34,283 nt of DNA from Rhodobacter sp. (GTDB taxonomy: Bacteria > Pseudomonadota > Alphaproteobacteria > Rhodobacterales > Rhodobacteraceae). The notes beneath the pieces were generated by a model. That model made no database searches, was not told the DNA's origin, and saw only the letters and a program-made list of their open reading frames with translations. The stretch spans positions 1 to 34,283 of the forward strand of contig JAPOUP010000267.1 of assembly GCA_026708635.1 (NCBI GenBank). The letters are read 5' to 3'. The translations under genes and the position numbers were made by a program. Shown here in pieces: positions 18,307 through 28,295 of this stretch (its first letter is position 1; each line of letters begins with the position of its first letter).

Positions 18307-19518
18307 TTACCTGTATAAATCGGCGGTTTCGAATTCGATCGCAGCCTGTTCATCGCCTGCTATGGCCCGTTCGAAAGCGGCCAGTCTCTTGTAGATCGAG
18401 ATAAGCTCAACGATCGTGGTCCACGACATAACCAGAAATTGGAACGACGACTCGACCCGTCCGAAGGCGCGCAGAATCTGCTGCATGACCCCAAGAGTGA
18501 AACCGGCGCCGATGATTGTAGGACCGAGCGCGATGTAAGGCAGGATCACACCCGCCTGCAGGTATGAGTAACGTACGACATTGAAATAAAGATAGTTGAG
18601 ATACAGCCGGAAGTAATTCTTTCGCACGTTCGCGAAAAGTTCTCCCAGTGTCGGCGGCCGCGCGCGCTCCGCGTTGTCTTCGCCAAGAACGAGCTCCTTA
18701 CGGAACGCGGCCTCAACGCGCTGGTTCCGGAACTCGAGTCCCGGGAGCCGCCAGCCGGCGAGCGCGAGAATGGTCGTTCCGAAGATTGACCAAAGGATCG
18801 CCACGAATACCAGTGCTTGGGGCACTTCCCCGACAAAGGGCAATTCTTTCACGTAAGACGAGAGCCCCCATAGGATAGGCAGAAAGGCCAGAAGCGTCAT
18901 CACCGCGTCGATAAGGCGCGAACCAAGCGACTCCATGATCCTCGCGAACAGCATGGTATCTTCCTGGATGCGCTGGGACGCGCCCTCGATGTGGCGCACT
19001 TTCGGCCACAGCGAAACATAGTGATCGTTCATCGCCGTACGCCACCGAAAGACATAGTGCGAAGTGAAGAACGCGATGACCACGGCGGTAATGATGAACA
19101 CCATCGCGATTTTCAGGAAAGTGGCCAGCTGCGTATAATAATCGCCCGCGCTGACGGAATTCGGCTCCGCCAGCGCCTGCTGGACGGTATCGTAAAAAGT
19201 GCCGAACCATTCATTTATCATCACGTCCAGCTGCACCTGGAACCATGTCGCGAAGACGATCAGGGTAGACCCCGCCACTGACCAACGCGACCAGCGATGA
19301 CGTGAGTAGCGAAGCCAGAACGCCGAGAAAGACACGTAGCAGATCGCCGTATACTCGTAGAGCCAGACGCGGCCCGCATCCCATCCGAACACGGCCGCTA
19401 TGCCAAGCGGATCTTCCCAGCCGCTGAATGCCAGGTGCCAGAGAATGAGGCACACGATAGCCCATACTATAGCTGAGATGAGGAAGAGTTTGGGGTTCGG
19501 GAAGAATGAGTGAAACAT
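18307..19518 (-). CDS. sbmA: SbmA/BacA peptide-antibiotic uptake transporter
   Basis: A 403-residue inner-membrane protein of the SbmA/BacA family, which imports peptide antibiotics such as proline-rich peptides and microcins; in rhizobia and Brucella BacA is needed for survival inside hosts. Landmarks match the family along the whole length: MFHSFFPNPKLFLISAIVWA at the start, SRHRWSRWSVAGSTLIVF, TSHYVFRWRTAMNDHYVSLW, RHIEGASQRIQEDTM, LPGLEFRNQRVEAAFRKELV, RKNYFRLYLNYLYFN and SWTTIVELISIYKRLAAFE. The transport domain is complete. No separate ATPase domain is present, as expected for proton-driven SbmA, in contrast to longer ABCD-type relatives. It begins 12 bases after the HugZ-like gene, so the two are probably cotranscribed. 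Confidence 0.95.
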   Translation of the reverse strand: MFHSFFPNPKLFLISAIVWAIVCLILWHLAFSGWEDPLGIAAVFGWDAGRVWLYEYTAICYVSFSAFWLRYSRHRWSRWSVAGSTLIVFATWFQVQLDVMINEWFGTFYDTVQQALAEPNSVSAGDYYTQLATFLKIAMVFIITAVVIAFFTSHYVFRWRTAMNDHYVSLWPKVRHIEGASQRIQEDTMLFARIMESLGSRLIDAVMTLLAFLPILWGLSSYVKELPFVGEVPQALVFVAILWSIFGTTILALAGWRLPGLEFRNQRVEAAFRKELVLGEDNAERARPPTLGELFANVRKNYFRLYLNYLYFNVVRYSYLQAGVILPYIALGPTIIGAGFTLGVMQQILRAFGRVESSFQFLVMSWTTIVELISIYKRLAAFERAIAGDEQAAIEFETADLYR

Positions 19519-19530
19519 GATGGCGGTCTT

Positions 19531-20271
19531 CTACTGGGATTTTTCGGAACGCGCACGCTTTGCCAGGGAGACGAGGCGCGGGCGCAGCTCCTCGGCACCG
19601 TTCAGCGGTGGATCAAACCAGACACGGGCGACCTCGTCCCCGGAAACCAGATCAAGCCCCTCCAGGTCGAGGCACGCAAGCGTCCATGTTCCCGGCGGGC
19701 GGCCGGCATTTCCACATGCATATAATGTTACCGCGTCGGCATGGTCGTCATTCATGTGCTCCACCGCCTCGCGCTCGATCTCCCGCAGCTTTGGGTCAAC
19801 CGGAGCCAAGAGATCGTCACCGGTCATTTCGTAAGCTTTGCCAAAGCCCTGATTGAAGGCACCGCCTTCCATTTCCAGCTTCCAGAAGGAAAAATCTCCG
19901 AAATCAACGTATAGCTCCGCTTTCGGGTGGCGCGCGAGATAGCGGTGCCGGATTAGGGCACGGTCCTCGCCCGAAATAGGGCGCGCACGGCCAAAGACCG
20001 TAATGCGCGGATGCGCCAATGGATCGCCCCGCCCGGGTTCGCCGAGCAGGATAGAGGCGCGGGGGTTGCTCTCAAGGGCACCGAAATGGCCCGAAAGCCT
20101 TGAGATCAGGAAGACGGGGGCTCCAGCGCTGTCACTTGCGAGGGAAATCCGGCTGGCCATGGGGATACCGACGGCGGGATTGACTGTCGCCAGGGCCCCG
20201 TGACGGGCGGTTCGCAGGAAAGTCTTCGCCGCGCGCCGAACGGCGGCGTCAACGGGCCGGAGTAAATCCAT
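19531..20271 (-). CDS. HugZ-type FMN-binding/DUF2470 protein (pyridoxamine-phosphate-oxidase fold)
   Basis: A 246-residue cytoplasmic protein with two parts. The N-terminal split-barrel of the pyridoxamine 5'-phosphate oxidase type covers about residues 10-150 (ARHGALATVNPAVGIPMASR, SRLSGHFGALESNPRASILL, FGRARPISGED, KAELYVDFGDFSFWKLEMEG). A C-terminal DUF2470 domain starts at about 165 (EREAVEHMNDDHADAVTLYA). This is the HugZ-like architecture. Some members bind or degrade haem, but many are only predicted, so I do not assign haem oxygenase activity. I chose ATG 20271; an in-frame TTG lies three codons upstream. It is the first gene of a two-gene unit with sbmA. Confidence 0.85.
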   Translation of the reverse strand: MDLLRPVDAAVRRAAKTFLRTARHGALATVNPAVGIPMASRISLASDSAGAPVFLISRLSGHFGALESNPRASILLGEPGRGDPLAHPRITVFGRARPISGEDRALIRHRYLARHPKAELYVDFGDFSFWKLEMEGGAFNQGFGKAYEMTGDDLLAPVDPKLREIEREAVEHMNDDHADAVTLYACGNAGRPPGTWTLACLDLEGLDLVSGDEVARVWFDPPLNGAEELRPRLVSLAKRARSEKSQ

Positions 20272-20581
20272 CTTCGCCAATACCGCATCCCATAGCTGTT
20301 ACGTCGCCACAAACCGGAACGCCGCGACGAACGTTCGCGGGCGATCTTCGGCTCGCCCACTTTCACCCAAAACGAAGCCTTGATCAAGCATCCCCGCCAC
20401 CAGGACATTCATCCGCCAGGCATCCCGCGTTTTCGCGCGCGGCGCGCGGGCCCGGGGCGGGCCTCATTCGGTTCAATTGATGTGGTTCCGTCTCGCCGTG
20501 CGGGCGATACGCGGCCGACATCCCCTCCACACGATCCATATACCCTCGTTCCATACGCCTTCGCCCGGATCGATCCGCAAG
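20272..20581. other. Intergenic gap at the broken end of the dcw cluster
   Basis: These 310 bases separate murD from the HugZ-like gene, all on the minus strand. I see no gene and no IS ends. A very GC-rich block at about 20427-20463 contains overlapping inverted repeats (CGCGCG runs, GGGCCC) and may end mur transcription. In most alphaproteobacteria ftsW would follow murD here. Confidence 0.55.
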
Positions 20582-21985
20582 TCAGCGTTCGAGACAGTCC
20601 CTCACCGCGGCCATGAACGCCTCACCGCGCGCCTCGAAGTCTGGAAACTGGTCGAAACTCGCCGCGGCCGGAGCGAGGAGCACCGTATCGCCCGCTTCGG
20701 CATCCTCGAAAGCTCTCGCGACCGCCCGCTCCATCGTTTCGCAGATCTCGCTCGGCGTCCCGCCGGCCTGCAGCGCGAATTCACGGGCCGAATGGCCGAT
20801 GAAGTAAGCCTTTACCACAGAACCCAGATGAGTCTTGAGGTCCGCAATCCCGTTCTCCTTGCCGAGGCCTCCCGCGATCCAGCGGATACTCGCGAACGCC
20901 CGGAGCGCCTGGGCGGCACTGTCCGAGTTGGTTGCCTTGCTGTCGTTGACAAAGGTCACGCCATTAGCTCGGGCAACCACCTGGCTGCGATGCGGAAGCC
21001 CCTGAAACGCGTGCAGAGCCTCCTCAATCATCCCGGGCCCGACACCAATGCATCTGACCGCGGCGTAAGCGGCGCAGGCGTTCTGGTGATTATGGCGGCC
21101 GGGAAGGCTGTCGATTCCGCGCAGATCAATCGATGCGATCTGCCTGCCTTTGCGGCGTTCGGACAGAAACCCTTTCCGTTTGGAGACTGTCCATCCCGGG
21201 CCGGAAAGTCCGCTTTCGCCGGATACCCGGATAACCCGGTCATCCGTCGGGCCCATCGAAAGCTGGTTGGCCAGGAACCGTCCCTCGGGTTCATCCACGC
21301 CAATCACCGCGCGGTCCGGCGCTCCCTCGACGAACAGGCGGCGCTTGGCCGCGAAATAACCGCCGACGCCGCCGTGCCGGTCGAGGTGGTCAGGCGAAAG
21401 GTTGGTGAACACAGCGATGTCAGGCGTCAATGCTCTGGCGAGGTCCGTCTGGTAGCTGGAAAATTCAAGCACCACGATCTCACCGTCGCCGAGTGGATCA
21501 AGATCAAGTACACCCCGGCCGATGTTTCCGGCTAGCTGGCACCGCCTGCCCGCATGCCTCAGGATATGGTGAATGAGCGCCGATGTCGTCGACTTACCGT
21601 TGGAACCGGTAACCGCGATCACGCGCGGAACGCTCTCGAACCGCTCCCATGAGGAAACGGACAGGCTTCGGAAGAATAGTCCGATGTCGTTGTCGACGGG
21701 GACGCCGGCGGCATATGCGTCCGCAATGAGAGAATTGGGTTTGGGGTAGAGATGCGGGATACCGGGAGACACGATCAGCGCGGAAACTCCATCCAGTGCG
21801 CCCCGTCCGGAAGGATCGTATAACGTGAAACCCTCGACCTCGGCGCGGGATCTCGCCTCCGGACTGTCGTCCCATGCCAATGGTAGAGCGCCCCCCGCGC
21901 GAAGCGCGCGCAGGGAAGCGAGGCCCGATCGGCCGAGGCCGAGCACCACGACCTTCCTCCCCTCATAGCCGAGAACCGGGATCAC
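20582..21985 (-). CDS. murD: MurD, UDP-MurNAc-L-alanine:D-glutamate ligase
   Basis: A 467-residue cytoplasmic Mur ligase that adds D-Glu to UDP-MurNAc-L-Ala, using ATP, in peptidoglycan precursor synthesis. It has the N-terminal Rossmann start [18 protein letters not shown], the P-loop [31 protein letters not shown], the [20 protein letters not shown] and [12 protein letters not shown] motifs typical of MurD, the [14 protein letters not shown] hinge and the C-terminal [18 protein letters not shown]. It begins with GTG after GGGCGGG. Unlike the genes before it, it is set off from mraY by 127 bases. It is the last dcw gene in this window. Confidence 0.96.
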   Translation of the reverse strand: MIPVLGYEGRKVVVLGLGRSGLASLRALRAGGALPLAWDDSPEARSRAEVEGFTLYDPSGRGALDGVSALIVSPGIPHLYPKPNSLIADAYAAGVPVDNDIGLFFRSLSVSSWERFESVPRVIAVTGSNGKSTTSALIHHILRHAGRRCQLAGNIGRGVLDLDPLGDGEIVVLEFSSYQTDLARALTPDIAVFTNLSPDHLDRHGGVGGYFAAKRRLFVEGAPDRAVIGVDEPEGRFLANQLSMGPTDDRVIRVSGESGLSGPGWTVSKRKGFLSERRKGRQIASIDLRGIDSLPGRHNHQNACAAYAAVRCIGVGPGMIEEALHAFQGLPHRSQVVARANGVTFVNDSKATNSDSAAQALRAFASIRWIAGGLGKENGIADLKTHLGSVVKAYFIGHSAREFALQAGGTPSEICETMERAVARAFEDAEAGDTVLLAPAAASFDQFPDFEARGEAFMAAVRDCLER

Positions 21986-22112
21986 CGGCCCGCCCGCGCG
22001 AGGTGACGGATCGGATCGAAAGTGCCCGGCGCGCCGCGTGGGCGGGCGAAAATCCGGATCCCGGCGCTCTCCGGGCCGTCCACCCCTCCCGACAGATGAT
22101 GGCCGCGGGCCC

Positions 22113-23198
22113 TCATCTAACCTTCAGTGTCGCCAGCCCGATCAGCGCGAGAATCAACGCGACGATCCAGAACCTGATCACGATCTGCGACTCCGCCCAA
22201 CCCAGTTTCTCGAAGTGATGATGAAGTGGTGCCATGCGGAGTATGCGCTTGCCGGTGCGTTTGAAATACACCACCTGAACGATTACCGATAGGGTCTCCA
22301 CCACGAAAACCCCCCCGACGATCGCCAGAACCAGTTCGTGTTTGGTCGCCACCGCGATCGCCCCCAGCGCTCCGCCCAGGGCAAGCGCGCCGGTGTCGCC
22401 CATAAACACGGCCGCCGGCGGCGCGTTGAACCAGAGAAATCCAAGCCCCCCGCCGATCAGTCCGGCCGAGAAAACCAGAATCTCGCTGGTTCCCGGAACA
22501 TAATGAACGTCGAGATACTCGGTGAAGTCAATCCGGCCGACAGCGTATGCTATGACGCCGAGCGTACCGGCGGCGATCATCACCGGCATGATGGCGAGCC
22601 CGTCAAGCCCATCGGTCAGGTTTACCGCGTTCGCCGCTCCAACAATGACCACCGCGGCAAAGGGGACGAACATCAGGCCAAGGTACATCAACGTGTCCTT
22701 GAGAACGGGAAGCGCCAGCATGTTCCGCAGCGCGTCGGGATGGTGTAGGCTGGCCCAATAACCGGCGATGACGGCGATGCCGCATCCGATCACGAAGCGC
22801 TGGCGGGCCGAAAGGCCGTTCGAGGAAGCGCTCCTGATCTTCAGAAAATCATCGGCGAATCCGACGAGGCCGAAGCCAACCGTCACGAACAGCATGATCC
22901 AGAGAAAGGGATTGTCGAGCCGCATCCAGAGCAGGGTCGAAAGGATCAGGGCCGCGAGAATCATGAGCCCGCCCATGGTCGGCGTGCCTTTCTTGGCCAC
23001 AAGATGGCTCTCCGGCCCGTCTTCCCGTATTGGCTGCCCGTTGGCCTGAAATCTGCCGAGAAGCCTGATCATCGGCCCGCCAAAAACGAAACAGAACAAC
23101 AGGGCCGTAAAGAAGGCTCCGCCCGATCGAAATGTTATGTAGCGAAAGAGATTGAAGAAATCCCCTCCATCGGAAAATTCGTTCAACCAATACAGCAT
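22113..23198 (-). CDS. mraY: MraY, phospho-MurNAc-pentapeptide translocase
   Basis: A 361-residue polytopic inner-membrane enzyme that moves phospho-MurNAc-pentapeptide from UDP to undecaprenyl phosphate, making lipid I. Key motifs are [20 protein letters not shown] with the adjacent catalytic Asp pair, [12 protein letters not shown] with the Asn/Asp metal site, [12 protein letters not shown], and [16 protein letters not shown] with the His-His-His loop near the C-terminus. About ten membrane helices are visible. Its ATG shares a base with the murF stop (TGATG), so translation is coupled. Length and motifs are standard. Confidence 0.97.
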   Translation of the reverse strand: MLYWLNEFSDGGDFFNLFRYITFRSGGAFFTALLFCFVFGGPMIRLLGRFQANGQPIREDGPESHLVAKKGTPTMGGLMILAALILSTLLWMRLDNPFLWIMLFVTVGFGLVGFADDFLKIRSASSNGLSARQRFVIGCGIAVIAGYWASLHHPDALRNMLALPVLKDTLMYLGLMFVPFAAVVIVGAANAVNLTDGLDGLAIMPVMIAAGTLGVIAYAVGRIDFTEYLDVHYVPGTSEILVFSAGLIGGGLGFLWFNAPPAAVFMGDTGALALGGALGAIAVATKHELVLAIVGGVFVVETLSVIVQVVYFKRTGKRILRMAPLHHHFEKLGWAESQIVIRFWIVALILALIGLATLKVR

Positions 23199-24643
23199 CA
23201 GGCTTGCCTTTCATTGCCGGGCATCGGCAGACCCAGCCCTCGGACGGCGTCGCCGACAAGGGAAACCTTGCTGCCCTTTGAGCCCTTGACCAACAGGACA
23301 TCTCCCGCGTCAACCAGACCACGTGCCGAATTCGCCAGCTCAACCGCGGTTTCGACCCAGCGCCCGCGCATCGCCCGCGGGAGCCGGTCGTAGAGGGTTC
23401 GCATGCGCGGGCCGACGCAGTGAACGACGTCTATCGACTGAATCGAAGGGCAGTCGACCAGCTGCCCGTGTAGCCGGTGCTCGTCAGGACCTAGCTCAAG
23501 CATGTCACCGAGAACCGCGATGCGGCGTCCCCGTCCGTGGTGGCCGATCCCGTCGACGGGCCGCGTCGCGGCGAGCGCCTCGAGCGCGGCCACCATCGAC
23601 GCGGGATTGGCGTTGAATGCGTCATCGATCAACTCGAACGAGAGCGCCGCGTCGCCTGGATCCAGTGACAGCCGTTCATGTGTGCCGCGTCCCTCCGGCG
23701 GCCGCCAGTTCCCAAGAGCCTGCGTGGCAAGGGAGAGATCCAGATCCAGGAGATCGACCGCGCCAAGCGCCGCCAGGGCATTTAAGGCGAAATGGCGTCC
23801 GGGGACGGGCAGCTTGAACAGCGCCCGCCTGTCACCGACACGCGCGCGCGCGACGGTAACCCCGGCCTTCACCTGCAGGTCGACAAGCTGGCAGAACCCA
23901 TTCTTGCCATGGCCGAACTCGTAGCACCTCGCGCCCGCACGCGCGGCGGCGGCGGCAAAAACCGGCGTGACTTCAAGCTCACCATGGAATAGCGCGGCCC
24001 CTCCGGCCTTGAGGCCTTCGAATATCGATGCCTTTTCCCGGGCGATGCTCTCAATGCTCCCGAACGCTTCCAGATGCGCCGGGGCGACCGTCGTTACGAG
24101 CGCGAGGTCGAGATGCGCGAGACGGGCGAGCGGAGCGATCTCTCCGGGATGGCTGGTTCCGATCTCGATGACGGCGTACTCGGCATCCCGTGGCAGGCGC
24201 GCTAATGTGAGCGGCACGCCCCAGTGATTGTTGAAGCTCCTCTCGGCCGCATGGACACAGCCCTGGCGCGACAGCGCCGCACGAAGCATTTCCTTTGTGG
24301 AGGTCTTGCCGACCGACCCGGTGACGCCAATGATCCTCGCGCCGCTCCGTCGCCGCGCCGCGGCGGCAAGCCGCCGCAGCGCCGGAAGGACGGCATCGAC
24401 GACAAGAAGGGGTGAATCGGCCGGAACGCCCTCCGGAACGCGGCTTACCAGCGCGGCCGCCGCGCCCGCTTCGAGGGCGGCGGCGGCGAAATCATGACCG
24501 TCACGCACATTCGTGAGGGCAACGAACAGGTCGCCCGGCTCAAGCGTTCTGGTATCGATCGAAACGCCCGTAGCCCGCCAGTCGGATGTCGTGTGCCCTC
24601 CCGCGGCGGCGGCGGCCTCCGTTGCCGTCCAGAGCGGTGTCAT
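23198..24643 (-). CDS. murF: MurF, UDP-MurNAc-tripeptide:D-Ala-D-Ala ligase
   Basis: A 481-residue cytoplasmic Mur ligase that adds D-Ala-D-Ala to UDP-MurNAc-tripeptide. The N-terminal MurF domain ([20 protein letters not shown]) precedes the P-loop [20 protein letters not shown]. It continues with [15 protein letters not shown], the [10 protein letters not shown] motif characteristic of MurF, and [18 protein letters not shown], with [13 protein letters not shown] near the C-terminus. It starts inside the murE stop (ATGA) and ends inside the mraY start, so all three are coupled. Nothing is missing. Confidence 0.96.
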   Translation of the reverse strand: MTPLWTATEAAAAAGGHTTSDWRATGVSIDTRTLEPGDLFVALTNVRDGHDFAAAALEAGAAAALVSRVPEGVPADSPLLVVDAVLPALRRLAAAARRRSGARIIGVTGSVGKTSTKEMLRAALSRQGCVHAAERSFNNHWGVPLTLARLPRDAEYAVIEIGTSHPGEIAPLARLAHLDLALVTTVAPAHLEAFGSIESIAREKASIFEGLKAGGAALFHGELEVTPVFAAAAARAGARCYEFGHGKNGFCQLVDLQVKAGVTVARARVGDRRALFKLPVPGRHFALNALAALGAVDLLDLDLSLATQALGNWRPPEGRGTHERLSLDPGDAALSFELIDDAFNANPASMVAALEALAATRPVDGIGHHGRGRRIAVLGDMLELGPDEHRLHGQLVDCPSIQSIDVVHCVGPRMRTLYDRLPRAMRGRWVETAVELANSARGLVDAGDVLLVKGSKGSKVSLVGDAVRGLGLPMPGNERQA

Positions 24644-26124
24644 GTCGGCCTACCGTCCAGCGCCGCGACCGCCACGCTCGCCTGCTCGGCATCGTTGAAG
24701 GGGAAAATATCGTCACCGACGATTTGACCTGTCTCGTGCCCCTTGCCCGCCACCAGCAGCGCGTCACCTGGCTCAAGCGCGTCCACACCACGAAGGATCG
24801 CCTCGGCCCTATCGGGAACCTCTGTGGCCTCGGGACAGCCGGCAAGTACCGCCGCACGGATACTGGCGGGATCCTCGCCGCGGGGATTGTCATCCGTGAC
24901 AAACGCCATATCGGCGTGCAGCCTGGCTTCCTCACCCATCATGGGACGCTTGCTACTGTCGCGGTCACCACCGGCGCCGAAAACCACGATCAACCGGCCC
25001 ATTACATGCGGTCGCAGCGCCCTGAGCGCGGCCCCGAGCGCGTCAGGCGTATGGGAATAGTCCACGAACACCGCGCCGCCATTGTCGCGCGTCGCCGCCA
25101 GTTCGATCCGCCCACGTACCGATCGAAGGCGCTCAAGCGCCCCGAACACCTCCTCGGGTTCGCTCCCGCAGGCGATCGCCAATCCTGCGGCCATCAGGGC
25201 GTTTTCCGCCTGAAAGCCTCCGATCAGACCCAACCGCGCCTGCCGGGCCCGGCCATTCCAGTCGAACCGAAGAAGCTGTCCCTTCGCATCGTAGCGCTGT
25301 GCCCGGATGCGCAGGTCGGCTTCGGGCGCGCGGCCCAACTTTACGAGAACCTGCCCCCGGCGCCGGGCGACATTCGCCATCGCCTTACCGTGTGGACTGT
25401 CCAGGTTGATAACCGCGGTTCCGTCCTCAGTGAGTATGCGGTCGAACAGTCCCGCCTTCGCGGCGAAATATTCGTCGAATCCGGCGTGGTAGTCGAGATG
25501 GTCGTGACCCAGGTTTGTAAAGGCGGCGGCCGTCAGCCGGACTCCGTCAAGCCGCCGCTGGTCGAGTCCGTGACTGGACGCTTCTATCGCGGCTCTCTGG
25601 ATTCCCCTGTCCGCCACGTCCGAAAGCACCCGGTGAAGCGTGACGGGCTCGGGAGTGGTGTGGGTCAGCGGAGCGCTCCAAGCGCCCTCAACGCCGGTGG
25701 TACCGACGTTCACCGACGCCAACCCGAGAATGGACCAGATCTGGCGGGTAAAAGTGGCGACGGAGGTCTTTCCATTCGTGCCGGTCACCGCCACCACGAC
25801 ATCGGGCTGCCGACCGAACCAGAGAGCGGCGGCGAGGGCGAGGGTCTGTCTGGGATCCTGCGAAACCACCAGCGCGACATCGGCGGCGGAGATATCCCGT
25901 TCGGCCATCCGCGCGCCATCCGGATCCGTCAGAACGGCTACCGCACCCTCCCGCAGCGCCGGTCGGATGTATCGCGCACCGTGTGTCCCGCTTCCCGGAA
26001 GCGCGGCGAACAGGTTGCCCATTCCGACCGAACGGCTGTCGACCGCAAGACCGGTGACGCCCACGTCGCGCCCGCCCCGCGCGACCAGCCCCAATTCGGC
26101 CAGTGACTTTACCCTGTCGCCCAT
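24640..26124 (-). CDS. murE: MurE, UDP-MurNAc-dipeptide:meso-diaminopimelate ligase
   Basis: A 494-residue Mur ligase adding the third amino acid. The start region reads VTGLAVDSRSVGMGNLFAAL, the P-loop is VVAVTGTNGKTSVATFTRQI, TTPEPVTLHRVL and EASSHGLDQRRLDG follow, and GHDHLDYHAGFDEYFAAK is the central motif. FVTDDNPRGEDP contains the DNPR signature that reads meso-diaminopimelate rather than lysine, as expected in a Gram-negative. I chose ATG 26124, with AGGCGG just upstream; an in-frame ATG at 26154 would add ten residues and sit 12 bases after the ftsI stop. The stop overlaps the murF start. Confidence 0.95.
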   Translation of the reverse strand: MGDRVKSLAELGLVARGGRDVGVTGLAVDSRSVGMGNLFAALPGSGTHGARYIRPALREGAVAVLTDPDGARMAERDISAADVALVVSQDPRQTLALAAALWFGRQPDVVVAVTGTNGKTSVATFTRQIWSILGLASVNVGTTGVEGAWSAPLTHTTPEPVTLHRVLSDVADRGIQRAAIEASSHGLDQRRLDGVRLTAAAFTNLGHDHLDYHAGFDEYFAAKAGLFDRILTEDGTAVINLDSPHGKAMANVARRRGQVLVKLGRAPEADLRIRAQRYDAKGQLLRFDWNGRARQARLGLIGGFQAENALMAAGLAIACGSEPEEVFGALERLRSVRGRIELAATRDNGGAVFVDYSHTPDALGAALRALRPHVMGRLIVVFGAGGDRDSSKRPMMGEEARLHADMAFVTDDNPRGEDPASIRAAVLAGCPEATEVPDRAEAILRGVDALEPGDALLVAGKGHETGQIVGDDIFPFNDAEQASVAVAALDGRPT

Positions 26125-26166
26125 ATGGCCGCCTGTCAGTACCTGCCTTGGCATCGCGGGACACCA

Positions 26167-27936
26167 CTAGCCATCGTCATGTTCAATCTCAACCTTGGGG
26201 CGAAGTCCGAGCAGCGGAGCGGCCCGGCGAATGATTTCCGCCGCCACGGGAGCGGCCGTCCAGCCCGCGGTGCGGCGCGGTTTGGATCCCGACGTCTCGA
26301 CCGGCTCATCGAGCGACACGATCAGAACATATTCCGGATCATCAGACGGAAACACGCTGGCGAAAGTGGCGATGACCCGGTCCCTGTAGTAACCGCCACC
26401 CGGGCGCGGCTTGTCCGCGGTGCCTGTTTTGCCTCCGACGCGATATCCGGAAACCTCCGCCATCGTAGCCGTACCTTCGCTAACCACCTCTCCGAGCAAT
26501 TGGGTGACCTGAGCCGACACTTCCGGGCTTACAACGCGGGCACCCCTTCGGGCGGTCCGGCGCTTCACGATCGTTGGGGTCACCATCGTGCCGCCGTTGA
26601 CGAGACTCGCGTAGGCCGCCGCCAGATGCAACGGGCTCGCCGACATGCCATGGCCATAGGATGTCGTGATGCTTACGATTTCCGACCAGTTCTTCGGTAA
26701 CAGGGGGCGCGAGCCGGGTGCCTCCGACAACTCGACGGGAGAGGGTTCCAGAAGCCCGAGTTCGGCGAAGAATCCGCGCTGGCGCTCCTCGCCAATCATT
26801 AGAACCAAGTTAGCCGAGCCGACGTTCGACGACTTCACGATCACGTCCCGGACCGGAAGTTCCGGACCGTAGTTCCTGTTGTCCCATTCCTTGATCTTGT
26901 AGCGTCCCCACACCAGGGGCGCTCTTGTGTCGATCTTTGTTTCGGTATTGACGAGCCCGAGTTCCATCGCCTGCGCGACGGTGAAAATCTTGAAGGTGGA
27001 TCCTAATTCATAGACTCCCTGAACGGCTCGGTTGAATAGCGGGCTGTCCGACTGATCGCCTTCCAGCAACGGAACCGGTCGGTTGTTGGGGTCAAAGTCC
27101 GGCAGACTCGCGAGCGCGATGATTTCTCCCGAATGCACGTCCAGAAGAATCGCGGTGGCGCCTTTCGCGTTCATCATCTGCATTCCGCCCCTGAGCACAC
27201 GCTCGACAGCGGCCTGCACCGTGAGATCGAGCGAAAGCTGTAGCGGACGCCCCTGCTCGGCGGGGTCACGCAGGAACTCGTCGAAGGTCCTTTCAACCCC
27301 CGCCGTCCCTATGACCTCGGCGGCATAGACGCCCTCGCGTCCGAAGCCGTAACCGCCGAGTACGTGAGCGGCGAGCCGACCGTTGGGATAGAGGCGCATC
27401 TCCCGCGGGCCGAACAGCAGCCCCGGCTCCCCGATGTCGTGTACCTGCTGTCGCTGTTCGGGGGAAATCTTTTTCTTTATCCAAAGGAACTTACGTGAGC
27501 CGCTGAAGTCGCGTACCAACCTTTCGGCATCAAGCTCGGGGAATATCCCGACCAGTTCCCGGGCGGCCCGCGCCGTATCCAGCATCTGGGGTGGCTGCGC
27601 GTAAAGCGAATAGGTGTCGAGATTTGTCGCAAGTATGCGTCCGCGCCTATCAACGATGTCGGCGCGCTGGGCGACGATTCCGGTAGCCGAGATGGCTGAG
27701 CGCGGCTCCTCGGGATCCGTGGCCGCCATCAGGGTCATGCGTCCGCCGACGGCGAGAAACACGCAAAGAAACAGCAGCGCCAGAACCACCAAACGCCCCT
27801 CGGCGCGAAAACGCGCCTTATCGCGCATCTCCTCTATGCGGAGACGGGCGCTCTCGCGCTCGATCCCGTCAGGCGTCTCGCCTTTCTGGCGAGCCAGAAG
27901 AATCCGGGCCAACGGACGCAGGGCCGCGCCTCTCAT
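26167..27936 (-). CDS. ftsI: FtsI (PBP3), septal peptidoglycan transpeptidase
   Basis: A 589-residue inner-membrane division transpeptidase with a long cytoplasmic N-tail and a single anchor helix (about residues 48-66, LVVLALLFLCVFLAVGG). The pedestal domain follows (IVDRRGRILATNLDTYSLYA), then the penicillin-binding domain. Active-site motifs are in order: STFK (nucleophile Ser) in YELGSTFKIFTVA, SSN in VKSSNVGSANL, and KTGT in VGGKTGTADKP. YGHGMSASPLHLAAAYA is typical of class B PBPs. The ftsL stop and this start are interlocked: GTG at 27939 and ATG at 27936 both lie in GTGATGA. I list the ATG. Confidence 0.95.
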   Translation of the reverse strand: MRGAALRPLARILLARQKGETPDGIERESARLRIEEMRDKARFRAEGRLVVLALLFLCVFLAVGGRMTLMAATDPEEPRSAISATGIVAQRADIVDRRGRILATNLDTYSLYAQPPQMLDTARAARELVGIFPELDAERLVRDFSGSRKFLWIKKKISPEQRQQVHDIGEPGLLFGPREMRLYPNGRLAAHVLGGYGFGREGVYAAEVIGTAGVERTFDEFLRDPAEQGRPLQLSLDLTVQAAVERVLRGGMQMMNAKGATAILLDVHSGEIIALASLPDFDPNNRPVPLLEGDQSDSPLFNRAVQGVYELGSTFKIFTVAQAMELGLVNTETKIDTRAPLVWGRYKIKEWDNRNYGPELPVRDVIVKSSNVGSANLVLMIGEERQRGFFAELGLLEPSPVELSEAPGSRPLLPKNWSEIVSITTSYGHGMSASPLHLAAAYASLVNGGTMVTPTIVKRRTARRGARVVSPEVSAQVTQLLGEVVSEGTATMAEVSGYRVGGKTGTADKPRPGGGYYRDRVIATFASVFPSDDPEYVLIVSLDEPVETSGSKPRRTAGWTAAPVAAEIIRRAAPLLGLRPKVEIEHDDG

Positions 27937-28295
27937 CACGGTCGGTCCTGACCGGATCCGGGACCCAGCCTGATCCGGTCGGTCGAGGCGGCGGTCTCGT
28001 GATGCCGCGATGGCGGAAAGGCAATCTGCTCGACATATCCGAACTGCTCCGGAAACAGCGGGAAAAGTCCCAGTTCCTCGAAATTCAGGTCCGCGAGCTC
28101 CCGCAGCCGGTCAGGTCGGTTCAGGTAGGCCCATTCCGCCCGCAGCACCGCCCGTACCTCCATCAGGCTGCCGACCTCGCGCTGAAGGTCCTCCAGTCGA
28201 CCAAGCGCCGCACGCGTCCTGTAGTTCTCCTGATAGGCCCAGAAGGCGAAGCCGATAACCCCGAGAACCGACACCAGGCAGAGAACGGGCCTCAT
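27936..28295 (-). CDS. ftsL: FtsL, bitopic division protein
   Basis: A 119-residue bitopic inner-membrane protein; FtsL forms a complex with FtsB and FtsQ and activates FtsWI. A membrane helix right at the N-terminus ([20 protein letters not shown]) is followed by a coiled coil (about 27-52) and [19 protein letters not shown], a motif I associate with alphaproteobacterial FtsL. The C-terminal part is Pro/Arg-rich. ATG 28295 overlaps the rsmH stop as ATGA, which decides this start over an in-frame upstream start at 28358. The assignment rests on position, topology and this motif, because FtsL diverges fast. Confidence 0.88.
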   Translation of the reverse strand: MRPVLCLVSVLGVIGFAFWAYQENYRTRAALGRLEDLQREVGSLMEVRAVLRAEWAYLNRPDRLRELADLNFEELGLFPLFPEQFGYVEQIAFPPSRHHETAASTDRIRLGPGSGQDRP

